From contig NZ_SLWV01000001.1 in the NCBI RefSeq assembly GCF_004345705.1, positions 62,001 through 126,000 of the forward strand: a stretch of 64,000 bases of DNA. Direction: 5' to 3'. A program made the position numbers and the translations under genes. The first letter of the stretch is position 1. The number at the start of each line of letters is the position of its first letter. This document shows, piece by piece, positions 63,218-64,000 of this stretch. Origin of the DNA: Marinisporobacter balticus. GTDB taxonomy: Bacteria; Bacillota; Clostridia; Peptostreptococcales; Thermotaleaceae. The notes under the pieces are model-generated. The model was not told where the DNA came from, did not search any database, and saw only the letters and a program-made list of their open reading frames with translations.

Positions 63218-64000
63218 TCATTCTGAAAGATGAAATTCTCTATGAATGGCATTAACAGCCCTTTGTGTATCACTATCTTTTACTAAACAAGCGATTGTAT
63301 TATGAGAATCTGATGTTTGTAGTATTTTGATGTGCTCATAAGATAAGGCTTTAACAATTTTTGCCATAATCCCTGGAATGCCTCTCATTTTATGACCTAT
63401 AGTCGTTATTTTACTGCAATTTTTAATAATACTGTATTTAAATTTATTTTTTTCTAGTATTTTGTCAATCTTTTCAACATTTTTTGCATCAACTGTAAAT
63501 ACTTTTTTATCAACAAAAAAATTAATCAAATCAATACTAATTTGGTTGTTTGTTAATGCATTCATCAGTAATTCATTTGCTTCAATTGAGTCTTCAAAAT
63601 ATACATTTACCTGAGCAATGTTATTTTTATGTGCAATTGCCGTTAATACATCTTCATTTCTTATATTTTTACTATAGGGATTGGTATAAGATTGTTTATT
63701 ATGAATAATAGTTCCTGATGCATCAGATAATGTGTTTTTTACCTTTAATGGAATATTACTTCTTTTGGCAACAGCTACTGCTTTAGGATGAACTACTTTT
63801 GCACCATCTTCAGCCATTTGATATACTTCATCATAACCCATACAATCTATCACTCTTGCTTCTCTCACGAGTCTTGGATCTGCTGTCATGACCCCATCCA
63901 CATCTGTATATATTTCTATAAAACTTGCATTTAAGGCTTCTCCAAGGATCGCTGCTGTCGTATCACTGCCTCCTCGTCCTAATGTAGTGGTATCTCCGCT
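63218..64000 (-). CDS. Aspartate kinase, N-terminus beyond window edge
   Basis: C-terminal 260 residues of aspartokinase; the frame is open through base 64000. Motifs SGDTTTLGRGGSDTTA (at the edge), EIYTDVDGVMTADPR, and AKVVHPKA, then two ACT domains (NIAQVNVYFEDS; SKITTIGHKMRGIPG). First enzyme of the lysine/threonine/methionine and diaminopimelate routes. Synteny with tepA and spoIIIE resembles the dapG position in Bacillus, but paralogue identity cannot be fixed. Confidence 0.93.
   Translation of the reverse strand, partial: SGDTTTLGRGGSDTTAAILGEALNASFIEIYTDVDGVMTADPRLVREARVIDCMGYDEVYQMAEDGAKVVHPKAVAVAKRSNIPLKVKNTLSDASGTIIHNKQSYTNPYSKNIRNEDVLTAIAHKNNIAQVNVYFEDSIEANELLMNALTNNQISIDLINFFVDKKVFTVDAKNVEKIDKILEKNKFKYSIIKNCSKITTIGHKMRGIPGIMAKIVKALSYEHIKILQTSDSHNTIACLVKDSDTQRAVNAIHREFHLSE

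Noticed and set aside
1..64000. CRISPR arrays, rRNA genes or further tRNA genes
   Set aside because: No regularly spaced direct repeats and no rRNA-like or other tRNA-like sequence were recognised by reading; small ones could still be missed.

Overview
The window is AT-rich, densely packed, low-GC Gram-positive DNA. It carries spore genes (spoIIM, a spoIID-like gene, spoVS, a BofC-like gene, spoIIIE/ftsK), T-box leaders, the SCIFF ranthipeptide pair and a full selenocysteine pathway. This points to an anaerobic, spore-forming Clostridia member, probably of the Alkaliphilus/Crassaminicella/Tissierellales type; the species cannot be fixed from sequence alone. Almost every gene is on the minus strand; two genes (an ABC-F ATPase and one AGCS symporter) and one 43-codon ORF are on the plus strand.

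Layout: 1-3.25 kb, spoIIM (cut by the window edge), nudF, a DUF3866 gene and a polyprenyl-phosphate sugar-phosphate transferase. 3.6-24.5 kb is the conserved clostridial housekeeping string read right to left: bofC-like, ruvA, ruvB, spoIID-like, queA, tgt, yajC, TIGR04086, SCIFF and its maturase, gamma-carbonic anhydrase-like, secD, secF, apt, relA, dtd, a metallo-beta-lactamase fold hydrolase, a small HTH gene, hemZ, then a T-box leader with hisS-aspS. 24.7-29.4 kb is a corrinoid methyltransferase locus: an intact reductive activase, a corrinoid protein that has lost its cobalt-ligand region, two broken UroD-type methyltransferase remnants, one intact UroD-type gene and a CobW-type GTPase. 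29.6-44.1 kb holds tRNA-Sec, two AGCS symporters, ABC-F, a nitroreductase, accBCDA behind a FapR-like operator, selA-selB and selD. 44.3-47.1 kb is GT2-steB-steA. 47.2-64 kb carries T-box proA-proB, purB, a PHP phosphoesterase, spoVS, rny, recA, cinA, pgsA, rimO, mnmH, ftsK, tepA and the end of an aspartokinase gene.

How parts work together: tRNA-Sec, SelA, SelB and SelD form a complete selenocysteine incorporation system. SelD itself needs it, because its active-site codon is an in-frame UGA, and MnmH uses the same selenophosphate for tRNA 2-selenouridine. SecD/SecF/YajC form the Sec accessory complex, RuvA/RuvB the branch-migration motor, and Tgt/QueA two queuosine steps.

Most notable points: (1) the leader between GT2 and selD (44088-44355) and the leader before the transferase at 2438 (3259-3504) are diverged copies of one sequence, direct repeats 41 kb apart, suggesting that a GT2-transferase operon was split; (2) the corrinoid locus is in visible decay; (3) the hisS-aspS T-box specifier region shows overlapping Asp and His codons; (4) rny has a leader with a terminator placed just before its ribosome binding site; (5) four CTAC units at exact 10-bp spacing sit behind the -10 box of one AGCS gene. 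I see no phage, insertion sequence or CRISPR array.
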